Source: an uncultured Steroidobacter sp. (GTDB taxonomy: Bacteria > Pseudomonadota > Gammaproteobacteria > Steroidobacterales > Steroidobacteraceae). Taken from it: a stretch of DNA of 64,000 nucleotides. Below the pieces are notes generated by a model. It had not been told where the DNA came from and did not search any database. It worked only from the letters and a program-made list of their open reading frames with translations. Position numbers and translations under genes: made by a program. The stretch's first letter is position 1. Every line of letters starts with the position of its first letter. The stretch lies in the NCBI GenBank assembly GCA_937864115.1, contig CALMII010000026.1, positions 62,001 to 126,000 on the forward strand, given 5' to 3'. Shown piece after piece: positions 1 through 8,955 of this stretch.

Positions 1-930
1 TCCGCACAGCATGTAGAACGGCGCCGCCGCCGTGAGCGCCGCGGCGACCAGCAGGTTCGACGTGGACGCATCCACTTTCAGCGTCTGGGTCAGAAACAGA
101 TTCATGTAGACCAGCGATACGTAGCCGATCACCGCCTGGCCGGCCATCGCGCCGAACAATGCCTGCAGCACCAGCTTCAGATTGCTCCAGCGTCCGATCG
201 ATTCGCGCAGCGGCGCCCGCGACAGCTTGCCTTCGGTGCGCATCTCGTGGAACACCGGCGACTCGTGCAGCTGCAGACGGATGTAGACGGAAATGCCGAG
301 CAGGATGATCGACAGCAGGAACGGCACGCGCCAGCCCCAGGTCTCGAACTCCTCGCCGAGCAGCCAGCGGCAGGCGAGGATCACGAGCAGCGACAGGATC
401 ATGCCGCAGGTGGCGGTGATCTGGATCCAGCTCGTGTAGTAGCCGCGCTGTCCCGGCGGCGCGTGTTCGGCGATGTACGTCGCGGCGCCGCCGTATTCGC
501 CGCCGACCGCCAGGCCCTGCAGCAGCCGCAAGGAGATGAGAATGACCGGCGCGGCGATGCCGATATTCGCGTAGGTCGGCAGGATGCCGACGAGCGCCGT
601 GGCCACGCCCATGATGACGATGGTGATGAGGAAGGTGTGCTTGCGTCCCGACAGATCGCCGAGCCGCCCGAAGATCACCGCGCCGAAAGGCCGGACGGCG
701 AAGCCCGCAGCGAAGGCCAGCAGTGCGAAGATGAAGGCCGTCGTCTCGTTGACGCCGGAAAAGAACTGCCTGCCGATGATCGCGGCCAGCGAGCCGTAGA
801 GGTAGAAGTCGTACCACTCGAACAGGGTGCCGAGCGACGAGGCGAAGATGACTTTGCGGTGTGCTTTATCGATGCCCGTGGACTTCGTACCCGCATTCGC
901 GAGGCCGGCCGCCCCTGTTGTCGTATTCAT
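1..930 (-). CDS. MFS transporter, metabolite:H+ symporter (MHS) type, partial
   Basis: A 310-residue N-terminal part of a multi-pass inner-membrane transporter; the gene runs off the left edge. After a short cytoplasmic N-terminus comes the MHS-like stretch SLGTLFEWYDFYLYGSLA (about residues 30-47). The loop 2-3 signature GRLGDLSGRKHTFL follows, and GGEYGGAATYIAEH later, all typical of the KgtP/ProP/ShiA branch. Hydrophobic helices alternate through the rest. The substrate cannot be told from sequence; organic acids or compatible solutes are usual for the branch. The start chosen is the first ATG of the frame. The gene stands alone here. Confidence 0.88.
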   Translation of the reverse strand, partial: MNTTTGAAGLANAGTKSTGIDKAHRKVIFASSLGTLFEWYDFYLYGSLAAIIGRQFFSGVNETTAFIFALLAFAAGFAVRPFGAVIFGRLGDLSGRKHTFLITIVIMGVATALVGILPTYANIGIAAPVILISLRLLQGLAVGGEYGGAATYIAEHAPPGQRGYYTSWIQITATCGMILSLLVILACRWLLGEEFETWGWRVPFLLSIILLGISVYIRLQLHESPVFHEMRTEGKLSRAPLRESIGRWSNLKLVLQALFGAMAGQAVIGYVSLVYMNLFLTQTLKVDASTSNLLVAAALTAAAPFYMLCG

Positions 931-1040
931 TCATCGCCTCCCCCGGATCGCCGGCAGTAGAGCACAACCCGTCCGGGACGTGCGCCGATACTGACGGATC
1001 TCCACATTTGTTCATGGGCGGGAGATGAAGAACCCTCTCC

Positions 1041-1099
1041 CTGTGGGGCCGGCTTCAGCCGGCCTTGGCAGCAAGAGCCGGCTGAAGCCGGCCCCACAG
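1041..1099. repeat. REP-like inverted pair, copy A (GC subtype on both arms)
   Basis: Two inverted copies of a 24-base palindromic unit of the GC subtype (stem GGCCGGCT-TC-AGCCGGCC, preceded by CTGTGG) at 1041-1064 and 1077-1099. They lie just downstream of the ABC-F gene stop. The same unit recurs in at least seven other intergenic spaces of this window. Confidence 0.9.
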
Positions 1100-1106
1100 G
1101 AAGAAC

Positions 1107-3020
1107 TCAGGACACCGCCGCCTTCTCCAGCTTCTCCGACTCCTCCAGCCACGCCGACTCCACCTCGTCGAGCTTGCGCTTCAGGGTCTTCTGGGAGTCG
1201 AGCAGCTGCAGCAGCCGCGGCTTGTTCTTTTCCTGGTAGACATCCGCATCGGCCAGCGACGATTCGATGCCCGCCAGTTCCGCCTGCAGCTTCGTCATGT
1301 CCTTTTCCAGCCGGGCGATCTGGCCGCGCAGGCCGCTCAGACGATTGCGCTGTTCGGCTTCCTCGCGCTTGCGCTGCTTCTTCTGTTCCGCGCTGTTCCC
1401 GCCGGGGACGCGTTCTGCGATCTGCTGTTCTTCGACCTGTTCGCGCGTCGTGAACCAGCGCGCGTAGTCGTCGAGGTCGCCGTCGAAGACGCGCGCCCTG
1501 CCCTGATCCACCAGCACGAGTTCGTCGGCGACGGCGCGCAGGAGGTGACGATCGTGCGAAACCAGCACCACGGCCGCCTCGAAATCCTGCAGCGCGACGG
1601 CGAGTGCCTGGCGCATTTCCAGGTCCAGATGGTTGGTCGGTTCGTCGAGCAGCAGCAGGTTCGGACGCTGATAGCTCACCAGCGCAAGCACGAGTCGCGC
1701 CTTCTCGCCGCCGGAAAACGGACCGACGGCCTCGAAGACCCGGTCGCCGCTGAAGCCGAACTTGCCGAGGAAGCTGCGCAGTTCCTGTTCGGTCGCGCGC
1801 GCCGCTGCCGGTCCGCCGAGCCGCTTGAGATGCTGCAGCGGCGATTCACTCGCCGAGAGCTGTTCCAGCTGGTGCTGCGCGAAGTAGCCGATGCGCAGAT
1901 CGCGCGCTTCGGTGCGCTTGCCCGAGCGCGCTTCGAGTTCGCCTGCCAGCAGCTTCATCATCGTCGACTTGCCAGCGCCATTGCGGCCGAGCAGCGCGAC
2001 GCGGCTGCCGGGCGCGATGGTCATGCCGATGGAGCCGAGGACGGTGCGGTCGCCATAGCCGACGGACTGGTCGTCGAGCGTCAGCAGCGGCTGCGGCAGT
2101 TTGTCCGGCGGCAGGAAGGCGAATTCGAATTCCGAATCGACGTGCGCCGGCGCGATGCGTTCCATGCGCTCCAGCGCCTTGATGCGGCTCTGCGCCTGCC
2201 GCGCCTTGCTCGCCTTGGCGCGAAAGCGTTCGACGAAGCTCATCATGTGCTTGATCTCGCGCTGCTGGCGCTCGTACATCGACTGCTGCTGCGCGAGCTG
2301 TTCGGCGCGCTGTTCCTCGAACCTGGAATAGTTGCCCGTATAGATCTTCGCCGTGCCCTGTTCGATGTGGACGATGCGATCGACGGTGCGGTCGAGGAAC
2401 TCGCGATCGTGCGCGATCATCAGCAGCGTGCCGGGATAGTTGCGCAGCCATTCTTCGAGCCAGATGACGGCATCGAGATCGAGATGGTTGGTCGGTTCGT
2501 CGAGCAGCAGCAGGTCGGAACGGCACATCAGCGCCTTCGCGACGTTGAGCCGTACGCGCCAGCCGCCGGAGAAGGCGCGGATGGGACGATTCTCGTCCTC
2601 CGACGAAAAGCCGAGGCCGTGCAGCAGCCGGGCGGCGCGACTGCGCGCGTCGTAGCCGCCCATCGCGGCGTAGCGCGCATGCAGTTCGCCGAGCCGGATG
2701 CCGTCGTCGGCTGCCTCGGCGCGCGCAATCGCCTGTTCGGTGGTGCGCAGTTCTTCATCGCCATCCATGACGAATTCGATGGCGCTCTGATCGGTCGCAT
2801 CGAGTTCCTGCGCAACGTGCGCCAGTACCAGCTGCGACGGACGGTCGAAGCTGCCGGCATCGGGTTGCAGTTCGCCGAGCATCAGCGCCAGCAGACTCGA
2901 TTTGCCGGTGCCGTTCTTGCCGACGATGCCGACTTTCTCGCCGCGATAGATGGTGAAGGAGGCTTCCTTGATCAGGAGGCGGGTGCCGCGGCGCAGGGAC
3001 AGGGACGAGAAGGTGAGCAT
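1107..3020 (-). CDS. yheS: ABC-F family ATPase, YheS-like
   Basis: Soluble 637-residue protein with two ABC ATPase domains and no membrane segment, so an ABC-F translation-associated ATPase rather than a transporter. Walker A sites are GKNGTGKSS (about 34-42) and GRNGAGKST (second half). Signatures FSGGWRVR and FSGGEKARL and Walker B LLLLDEPTNHLD occur twice. The interdomain linker with RFRAKASKARQAQSR is the ribosomal P/E-site-reaching arm of the family. The C-terminus is a charged coiled coil. Length and linker fit YheS/Uup-type proteins, with YheS the better match. The role is inferred from family: relief of ribosome stalling. Confidence 0.88.
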   Translation of the reverse strand: MLTFSSLSLRRGTRLLIKEASFTIYRGEKVGIVGKNGTGKSSLLALMLGELQPDAGSFDRPSQLVLAHVAQELDATDQSAIEFVMDGDEELRTTEQAIARAEAADDGIRLGELHARYAAMGGYDARSRAARLLHGLGFSSEDENRPIRAFSGGWRVRLNVAKALMCRSDLLLLDEPTNHLDLDAVIWLEEWLRNYPGTLLMIAHDREFLDRTVDRIVHIEQGTAKIYTGNYSRFEEQRAEQLAQQQSMYERQQREIKHMMSFVERFRAKASKARQAQSRIKALERMERIAPAHVDSEFEFAFLPPDKLPQPLLTLDDQSVGYGDRTVLGSIGMTIAPGSRVALLGRNGAGKSTMMKLLAGELEARSGKRTEARDLRIGYFAQHQLEQLSASESPLQHLKRLGGPAAARATEQELRSFLGKFGFSGDRVFEAVGPFSGGEKARLVLALVSYQRPNLLLLDEPTNHLDLEMRQALAVALQDFEAAVVLVSHDRHLLRAVADELVLVDQGRARVFDGDLDDYARWFTTREQVEEQQIAERVPGGNSAEQKKQRKREEAEQRNRLSGLRGQIARLEKDMTKLQAELAGIESSLADADVYQEKNKPRLLQLLDSQKTLKRKLDEVESAWLEESEKLEKAAVS

Positions 3021-3050
3021 GAAAATTGAGGGGAGGTCGAATGGTGCGTC

Positions 3051-3075
3051 CCTTCCTCCGCGCAGCGGGGGAAGG
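3051..3075. repeat. Short GC-rich palindrome
   Basis: Arms CCTTCCTCCGC and GCGGGGGAAGG around a 2-3 base loop, in the leader of the ABC-F gene. A related palindrome lies at 3184-3214, so this gap holds several repeat types. Confidence 0.6.
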
Positions 3076-3090
3076 ACAGGATGGTGGATT

Positions 3091-3169
3091 GTAGGTCAGG
3101 CTTCAGCCTGACTCCCAGAAAGGCCGGCTTGTGACCGAAGGAAATCCCGCGGGAAAGCCGGCCCACAAG
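3091..3169. repeat. REP-like unit, copy B, with a degenerate partner
   Basis: An intact AT-richer subtype unit (stem GTCAGGCT-TC-AGCCTGAC) at 3091-3112. It is followed by a disrupted GC subtype copy (3120-3169) whose stem is interrupted by an insert containing GGAAATCCCGCGGGA. A close copy of that insert lies near 31033. Confidence 0.75.
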
Positions 3170-3183
3170 CGCTGCCCCCACCC

Positions 3184-3214
3184 CAACCCTCCCCCGCTTC
3201 GCGGAGGAGGGGGC
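3184..3214. repeat. Short GC-rich palindrome
   Basis: Arms CCTCCCCCGC and GCGGAGGAGG around a TTC loop, directly after the stop side of the GGDEF/EAL gene. It may act as an RNA hairpin at the transcript end; no U-tract follows. Confidence 0.6.
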
Positions 3215-3217
3215 GAG

Positions 3218-5650
3218 TCAGGCAAACAGCTTGCTGACCTTCGATCGCCCGTTGGACTGGGCCAGCAGCAGGGCGAAGAAGTCATCCGCGCTCATGGCAT
3301 CGCCGAAAAGGCGACCCTGCGCATAGTGGCAACCGCGGGCACGCAGCAGGTTGAATTGTTCTTCGTTCTCGACGCCTTCGGCCACGACTTCGACTTCGAG
3401 CGCCTTGCCCATGTCGATGATGGTGCGGACGATGGTGGCGTCGTCCGGGTTGATGGCCGCGTCGCGTACGAAGGACTGATCGATCTTCAGCGTGTTGATC
3501 GGGAACTGCTGCAGCGCGCTCAGCGAGGAATAGCCGGTGCCGAAGTCGTCGATGGACAGGTGCAGGCCCATCGCATACAGCTCGTTCAGCAGCTTGATCG
3601 TGCGCGTCGGATCGGCCATCAGGGTGGTTTCGGTGATCTCCAGTTCGAAGCAGGTCGGCGAGACCTCGTGACGGCGGAACACCGAGCGGCAGCGCGTGAT
3701 GAAGCTCGCCTGACGCAATTGCTTGAGCGAGAGGTTGATCGACACGCGGCCCGGATCCGGAATGCGTTCGGTCCAGCGGCGATAGTCGGAGCACACGCGG
3801 TTCAGCACCCATTCGCCGATGCCGAGGATCAGGTTGGTCTCTTCCGCCAGCGGAATGAACTGCGCCGGCGGAATGTCGCCATGACCGGGCAGGCGCCAGC
3901 GCAGCAGCGCCTCCGCGCCGACGATGCGGCCATCCTGCAGATCGATCTTCGGCTGGTAGAACATCACCAGCTCGTCGCGTTCGAGCGCGCGACGCAGCTT
4001 GCTTCGCAGCATCAGCCGTTCGACCGCCGCCGCATTCATCTCGGGCGAATAGAAGGCGAAGCTGTTGCCACCGTTCTGTTTCGAGTGATACATCGCCGCG
4101 TCGGCGTTGCGGATCAGGTCGATGACGTTCTCGGCGTCCTTCGGGCACAGCGCGATGCCGACGCTCGCCGTCAGGAACACTTCCTGTTCGTCGACGTAGT
4201 ACGCCTTGCCGACTTCCGCCAGCACCATGCGCGCGAGATTCGCCGCCTGCGCGCGTTCATGCTCCGCTTCGCTGAAGCCTTCGATGAACAGGCCGAACTC
4301 GTCGCCGGCCAGGCGGCCGACCACCGCTTCGCGCGGCAGGATGCGGGTGAGACGTTCGGTGAGCACTTCGAGCGTGCGGTCGCCGGCCGCATGGCCGAAC
4401 GTGTCGTTGATCTCCTTGAACCGGTCCATGTCCAGGTAGAGCAGCACGATGCCGCGATCGGTCTTGCGCGCCCGCGCAATGGCCTGCTGCAGCATGTGCT
4501 GGAACTGCATGCGGTTCGGCACCTTCGTCAGCGCGTCGTAGCGGGCGAGGTAGCGGATGCGGCGTTCGGCGCGCTTGCGTTCGGTGATGTTGCGGACGAC
4601 GTAGATCGTGCCGGCGAACTGCGGATCGTCGGCGGCGATCGGTGCGCCGGAGAGCGATACGGGGATGGTCTGGCCGCTGGCGGTGGCGATGACGGTCTCG
4701 CGCGTTTCCACCGCGGACGCTTCGAGCGAAAAGTTCTCGCGCTCGTTGTCGGCGATCAACGTGATGAACGGCTTGCCGACGATGTCCTCTTCGCGATAAC
4801 CGAACAGGCGCACGGCGGCGTCGTTCGCGCGCGTGATGACGCCGGCGGGCGAGGTCACCAGCACCGCATCGTTCATGCTGTTCAGGACGGTGTTGAGGTA
4901 GTCCTTGGTGATGGTGGTCTGACGCAGGTTCTGGCGCATGCGGTCGAGCGCCATTTCCAGGTCCGCCATTTCGTTGCTGCTGGTGATCGCATGCGGGCGC
5001 GTGTAGTCGCCTTCGCCGATGCGTTCGGCCGAGCGGATGAGTTCGACGATGGGACGTTCGAGCCGGCGCGCCAGCAGCCAGGCGACCACCGCCATCACGA
5101 CAGTGATGAGCAACCCGGCGCCGCCGATGATCCACACCCAGTTCCTGAAGTCGCGTTCCTCGACGCTTTCGAGCTGCTCGCGCAGGCCGCGCGCGGAATC
5201 GAGCAGCCCGGGCCGGCCGACTTCGAGACGGACGATGCCGTTCGCACCGACGGGTTCTTCGATCCGGCGCCGTTCTTCGCCGACCAGGGCAACGACCCAC
5301 GGTTCGCTCTTCTGTGCGGCGAAGAGCGTGCTGCCGCCGGTGTCGCTGATGGAGACCGACGTGACGATCGGCGCCGCCAGCAGCGCGTTGCCGAGGAGTT
5401 GTGTCTGCGTGCGGTCGGCGTTGCGCAGCGCGGTTTCGAGATCGGCACTGCGCGCCGTCACGAGTGCGCGGCCTTCCTGATCGAGCCGCAGCGACTCGGC
5501 AGCGAGCAGGGAACGCTCGCCGTTGGCACCGATGGAAGAGACGGATCGTCGGTATTCCAGATACTCGAGCGACAACAGAATGACTGTGATGCACAGTCCG
5601 GCTGCGATCGCGATGCTGAGTAGTCTGGCCTTCAGGCCGTGCGTTCTCAA
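3218..5650 (-). CDS. Membrane GGDEF/EAL protein with HAMP and PAS domains
   Basis: An 810-residue cyclic-di-GMP enzyme. Order: N-terminal membrane helix (about 9-28), periplasmic sensor (30-165), second helix (173-195), HAMP, PAS (about 250-360), GGDEF (about 375-535), EAL (about 550-800). The cyclase motif reads AGDEF, a first-position variant usually compatible with activity. The phosphodiesterase motif EALLRW, the DDFGTG loop and EVVAEGVE are intact, so hydrolysis of c-di-GMP is the safer prediction. The inducing signal is unknown. The neighbours give no obvious partner. Confidence 0.93.
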   Translation of the reverse strand: MRTHGLKARLLSIAIAAGLCITVILLSLEYLEYRRSVSSIGANGERSLLAAESLRLDQEGRALVTARSADLETALRNADRTQTQLLGNALLAAPIVTSVSISDTGGSTLFAAQKSEPWVVALVGEERRRIEEPVGANGIVRLEVGRPGLLDSARGLREQLESVEERDFRNWVWIIGGAGLLITVVMAVVAWLLARRLERPIVELIRSAERIGEGDYTRPHAITSSNEMADLEMALDRMRQNLRQTTITKDYLNTVLNSMNDAVLVTSPAGVITRANDAAVRLFGYREEDIVGKPFITLIADNERENFSLEASAVETRETVIATASGQTIPVSLSGAPIAADDPQFAGTIYVVRNITERKRAERRIRYLARYDALTKVPNRMQFQHMLQQAIARARKTDRGIVLLYLDMDRFKEINDTFGHAAGDRTLEVLTERLTRILPREAVVGRLAGDEFGLFIEGFSEAEHERAQAANLARMVLAEVGKAYYVDEQEVFLTASVGIALCPKDAENVIDLIRNADAAMYHSKQNGGNSFAFYSPEMNAAAVERLMLRSKLRRALERDELVMFYQPKIDLQDGRIVGAEALLRWRLPGHGDIPPAQFIPLAEETNLILGIGEWVLNRVCSDYRRWTERIPDPGRVSINLSLKQLRQASFITRCRSVFRRHEVSPTCFELEITETTLMADPTRTIKLLNELYAMGLHLSIDDFGTGYSSLSALQQFPINTLKIDQSFVRDAAINPDDATIVRTIIDMGKALEVEVVAEGVENEEQFNLLRARGCHYAQGRLFGDAMSADDFFALLLAQSNGRSKVSKLFA

Positions 5651-5999
5651 ACTCTGCTCCAGCGCCGTCCATTGTCTAGCGCGTCGAATCTACCGCGTCA
5701 GGGCGGCCCCTTCGACGCCGCGATTATTCATTGCCCTGCAGCTGACTTGAATTCGTATTTGACCCCGAAACCTGCCGTTTCGCGCATGGGCCTTTGGTCG
5801 CAATGAGCCTGCGACTAAGCTACGCAGGCGCGCACGATCGTTTCCGCTGTTTGCGTCATCATAACGATCTTTTCCGATGGACACGCCATCGCCGCTGCTG
5901 AATCGGAACGAGGCGAACCCTGAAGCGCGCGGACTTGTCGGGTTTTTTGACATACTCGTGGCGATGAATGGTTCATCAGTGTCGGAGGTTTGAACACGA
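5651..5999. other. Intergenic space between divergent genes
   Basis: About 350 bases with no credible reading frame by composition and no repeat of the window's families. It must hold the promoters of the leftward GGDEF/EAL gene and the rightward peptidase gene. A TTGACA box near 5947 and a GGAGG ribosome site at 5984-5988 belong to the peptidase side; I see no convincing -10. Confidence 0.5.
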
Positions 6000-6686
6000 A
6001 TGAATGAGCTCGAACTGACAGGTCGGGCCCGCACGCACGTCGTCGAACTGCAACACCCGCGTTGCGTGCTTCACTACGAGGCCGTCGCATCGTTTCTTTC
6101 GATGCGTGACGCAGCGGCCGAGGACGGCATCGATCTGGCGGCGCGTTCGAGCTTCCGCGACTTCGATACGCAGATGCTCATCTGGAATCGCAAGTGGCTG
6201 GGCGAACGTCAGCTCTACGATCGCAACAGCCGGCCGGTCGAGCGTTCGAGTCTCGGCGACGATGCAGCGGTGGATACGATCCTGTGCTGGTCCGCGATTC
6301 CCGGCGGCAGCCGTCATCACTGGGGCAGCGACGTCGACGTGATCGACGCCGCGGCGATTCCGGAAGGCTACAAGGTCGAACTGGTGCCGGCCGAGTACGC
6401 TGCCGACGGAATTTTTTCCCGTCTGAGCGCCTGGCTCGACGCCCACATGAGCCGGTTCGGTTTCTTCCGGCCCTATCGGACGGATCGCGGCGGCGTGAGT
6501 CCCGAACCCTGGCATCTGAGTTATGCGCCGGTGTCCGTGCCGGCGCTGGAATCATTGAGCCTGTCGATGCTGCGACAGGTGATCGAGACGAGTCCGATCG
6601 AGGGCAGGCCGCAGGTGCTGGCGCGACTGCCGGAGATCTATACCCGCTTCATGCTGTCGATCGATGGGGCGGGGAGAGTGTTCTGA
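6000..6686 (+). CDS. M15 family D-alanyl-D-alanine carboxypeptidase (VanY-like)
   Basis: A 228-residue protein of the M15B fold. The zinc-site motifs are visible: SRHHWGSDVDV (H..G...D type, about residue 105) and EPWHLSY near residue 170. The family trims the terminal D-Ala from peptidoglycan peptides. There is no clear signal peptide, so export is uncertain. The start ATG is preceded by GGAGG. It is monocistronic, convergent with the SDR gene 12 bases away. Confidence 0.85.
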   Translation: MNELELTGRARTHVVELQHPRCVLHYEAVASFLSMRDAAAEDGIDLAARSSFRDFDTQMLIWNRKWLGERQLYDRNSRPVERSSLGDDAAVDTILCWSAIPGGSRHHWGSDVDVIDAAAIPEGYKVELVPAEYAADGIFSRLSAWLDAHMSRFGFFRPYRTDRGGVSPEPWHLSYAPVSVPALESLSLSMLRQVIETSPIEGRPQVLARLPEIYTRFMLSIDGAGRVF

Positions 6687-6698
6687 CTTCTCTTTCCG

Positions 6699-7541
6699 TC
6701 ATGGCTGGCGCGTGGCCCGCATCCGCTCGCGTATCGCGACGACGGTCTTGAGAAACCGCCCCGGCATCCAGCGCTTGAATCGCCACAGCCAGCGCGCCGA
6801 TCGCGGCAGAACGATGTAGGTGCGGCCCGCGCCCGCCTGCGTGAGAACGTCGTGCGCGACCTGATCGACGGTGTACGTCGAATGCGTCATCGCCTGCTCT
6901 GCCTGCTGGCGTCGCTCATCGCTGCCGCGAAATGATTCCAGCAGTCCGCTTCTGAAGAAGGTCGGCATCACGACCGAGACCTGCGTACCGACGGCGCGCA
7001 GTTCGCCGCACAGGCTTTCGCTGATCGAGAGCGCAGCGGCCTTCGTGGCGTTGTACGCAATCATTCCCGGTGCCGAAGCGAACGCGGCGGCGCTCGCGAC
7101 ATTGATCAGCAGACCCGAGCCGTTGCGCTGCAGATGCGGAATCGCTGCGCGGCTGCCGTGCACGATGCCCATCAGGTTGATGCCGACGATCCATTGCCAG
7201 TCGGCCAGCGGCGTTTCCATCAGCGTGCCGGCGCAGGACACGCCGGCGTTGTTGATCATGAGGTCGAGCCCGTCGTTGCCGGTTGCGAACGTGTTCACCG
7301 CCACCGTGAGTTCGTCGGCATGCGTGACGTCGCCGGGATAGGCGAAGACGGAAATGCCGGACCCCGAGAGCGTGCCTTCGACTTCGGTGAGCCGCGAGAG
7401 GTTGTGATCGAACAGGCCGAGCGCCCAGCCATCGCGCGCCAGCGCCTGCGTCAATGCGAGCCCCAGCCCGCTGCCGGCGCCGGTGATGAAGGCGCGTTTG
7501 CGGGGAAAGCGCGCAGCGAGCTGGGGATACTGCAACGTCAT
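6699..7541 (-). CDS. SDR family NAD(P)-dependent oxidoreductase
   Basis: A 280-residue classical short-chain dehydrogenase. Cofactor motif TGAGSGLG is near residue 20, then NNAGVSCAG (about 96) and the catalytic Ser-Tyr-Lys set NVASAAA...YNATK. The basic C-terminal tail RFKRWMPGRFLKTVV is common in SDRs of lipid or aromatic metabolism. The substrate is not predictable. It stands alone. Confidence 0.9.
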   Translation of the reverse strand: MTLQYPQLAARFPRKRAFITGAGSGLGLALTQALARDGWALGLFDHNLSRLTEVEGTLSGSGISVFAYPGDVTHADELTVAVNTFATGNDGLDLMINNAGVSCAGTLMETPLADWQWIVGINLMGIVHGSRAAIPHLQRNGSGLLINVASAAAFASAPGMIAYNATKAAALSISESLCGELRAVGTQVSVVMPTFFRSGLLESFRGSDERRQQAEQAMTHSTYTVDQVAHDVLTQAGAGRTYIVLPRSARWLWRFKRWMPGRFLKTVVAIRERMRATRQP

Positions 7542-7614
7542 GCGGACCCAAGTAATCGGTGTTGTGCCGGGTGCGCCGCAAGCGTAGCCGCTGCGGTCCG
7601 GCTCGACCAGCGCG

Positions 7615-8868
7615 TCAGAGCAGCAGCCGTTGCGCGAACAGCGTGAGCCACGCCGCCGCGACGCTCAGCAGGATGCCGGGCGTGAACTCGAAACCGAAGT
7701 TGCGACCGCCGACGGAAAAGGCGACGACGCACTTGCTGATCGTGTTCACCGAGAAGCCCGTCAGCACCGCGAGCGACGCCAGGTCCAGCGTGACGCTTTC
7801 ATTCGCCGCGAGCGAGGCGGCGGACACCGCCGATGCATGCGCATCGGCCAGGCCGCTGATGGCGCTGGCCAGCAGCAGACCGCCGCCGCCGAGCCAGCGC
7901 GTCAGCAATGCCGAGACGATGAGGGCGGTGCCGATCACCAGCACGAAGACCAGCACCGTCACCGGATTGAACGGGCGACCCGACATGCTCTTGGGATGGC
8001 CGGCGTCCTGCGCGCTGCGGAAGGCGAACAGCGCGCCGTAGGCAGCGACCATCAGACCCGCGGCCAGCAGCGGCAGCGCCATGCGCAGCAGCAATGGCCG
8101 GCTCACCAGCCCGATGAGGATCGCGATCTGGATGACCGATGCCACCGACGACACGGCCGCGCCTGCGACGGCGCCGCGCCGCAATTCCGGCTGCTCCTTC
8201 GCCCGCGCGCCCATGGTTGCGGTCGTCGCGGTGCTGGAGACGAACCCGGCAAAGAAGCCGGCGATCATCAGTCCGACCTTCTCGCCGAGCGTGCGCAGCG
8301 CGATGTAACCCAGGCCGTTGATGGCCATGATCGTGACGGCGAGCGCCCACAACTGGCGCGGATTCACTACATCCCAGGGATCGATGGTCGCGTCGGGCGT
8401 CAGCGGCAGGATGATGAGCGCGGCTGCCGCCAGCAGCAGGCCGTCGCGGATCTCGATGTTGGTGAGCGTGTTGTGGATCCAGTGATGCAACCGCGTGCGT
8501 GCGGCGAGCACGATCACGATCAGCACCGCGAGTCCGGCCGTGAGCTGCGGCTGGCGCATCGCGAGGCCGCCCAGCAGGAAGGTGCTGACCTGCGCGATCT
8601 CCGTCGTCATGCCCGGGCTCTGATCGCGCGTGTGCCGGTAGCCCACGGTAACGAGCGCGGCCACGGCCAGTCCGAAGGCGACGAACGTGATTTCCTCGCC
8701 GACCAGCAGGCTCAGCGCGCCGGCCAGCGAGGTCAGCGTGAACGTGCGTACGCCGGCGGTGCTGCGTTCCTGCTTGTCGGCATGACTGCGTTCGCGCTCG
8801 ATGCCGATGAGCAGTCCCGCGCCGGCGGCGACGGCAAGTCCGAGGAGCGTGTGGTCGGTGGCGAGCAT
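7615..8868 (-). CDS. MgtC/DUF4010 family membrane protein
   Basis: A 417-residue, almost entirely hydrophobic protein with roughly ten to twelve membrane helices. The N-terminal part carries the MgtC/SapB-like element GLLIGIERER followed by GVRTFTLTSLAGAL. The C-terminal half matches DUF4010 (SGLADAHASAVS and VNTISKCVVAFSVGG). Function is unknown, possibly ion-related by analogy with MgtC. It starts at the first ATG of the frame and has no operon partner. Confidence 0.85.
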   Translation of the reverse strand: MLATDHTLLGLAVAAGAGLLIGIERERSHADKQERSTAGVRTFTLTSLAGALSLLVGEEITFVAFGLAVAALVTVGYRHTRDQSPGMTTEIAQVSTFLLGGLAMRQPQLTAGLAVLIVIVLAARTRLHHWIHNTLTNIEIRDGLLLAAAALIILPLTPDATIDPWDVVNPRQLWALAVTIMAINGLGYIALRTLGEKVGLMIAGFFAGFVSSTATTATMGARAKEQPELRRGAVAGAAVSSVASVIQIAILIGLVSRPLLLRMALPLLAAGLMVAAYGALFAFRSAQDAGHPKSMSGRPFNPVTVLVFVLVIGTALIVSALLTRWLGGGGLLLASAISGLADAHASAVSAASLAANESVTLDLASLAVLTGFSVNTISKCVVAFSVGGRNFGFEFTPGILLSVAAAWLTLFAQRLLL

Positions 8869-8955
8869 CGGATGACGAGGGTCCGGCGTGGCGGAGCGCC
8901 AGAATAGGAAGTCGTCGTCGCGATTGGAATATCGACCGGGATCCGGTCGATGGAA

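Noticed and set aside
1545..3029. Plus-strand frame of 494 codons opposite the ABC-F gene
   Set aside because: Antisense artefact; no recognisable motif and no ribosome site.
3131..5623. Plus-strand open frame of 830 codons opposite the GGDEF/EAL gene
   Set aside because: It is the complement of an unambiguous gene, with His/Arg/Gln/Asp-rich composition typical of antisense frames at high GC, and shows no domain.
5690..6515. Minus-strand frames upstream of and across the M15 peptidase gene
   Set aside because: No motifs; they are shadows of the peptidase gene and its leader.
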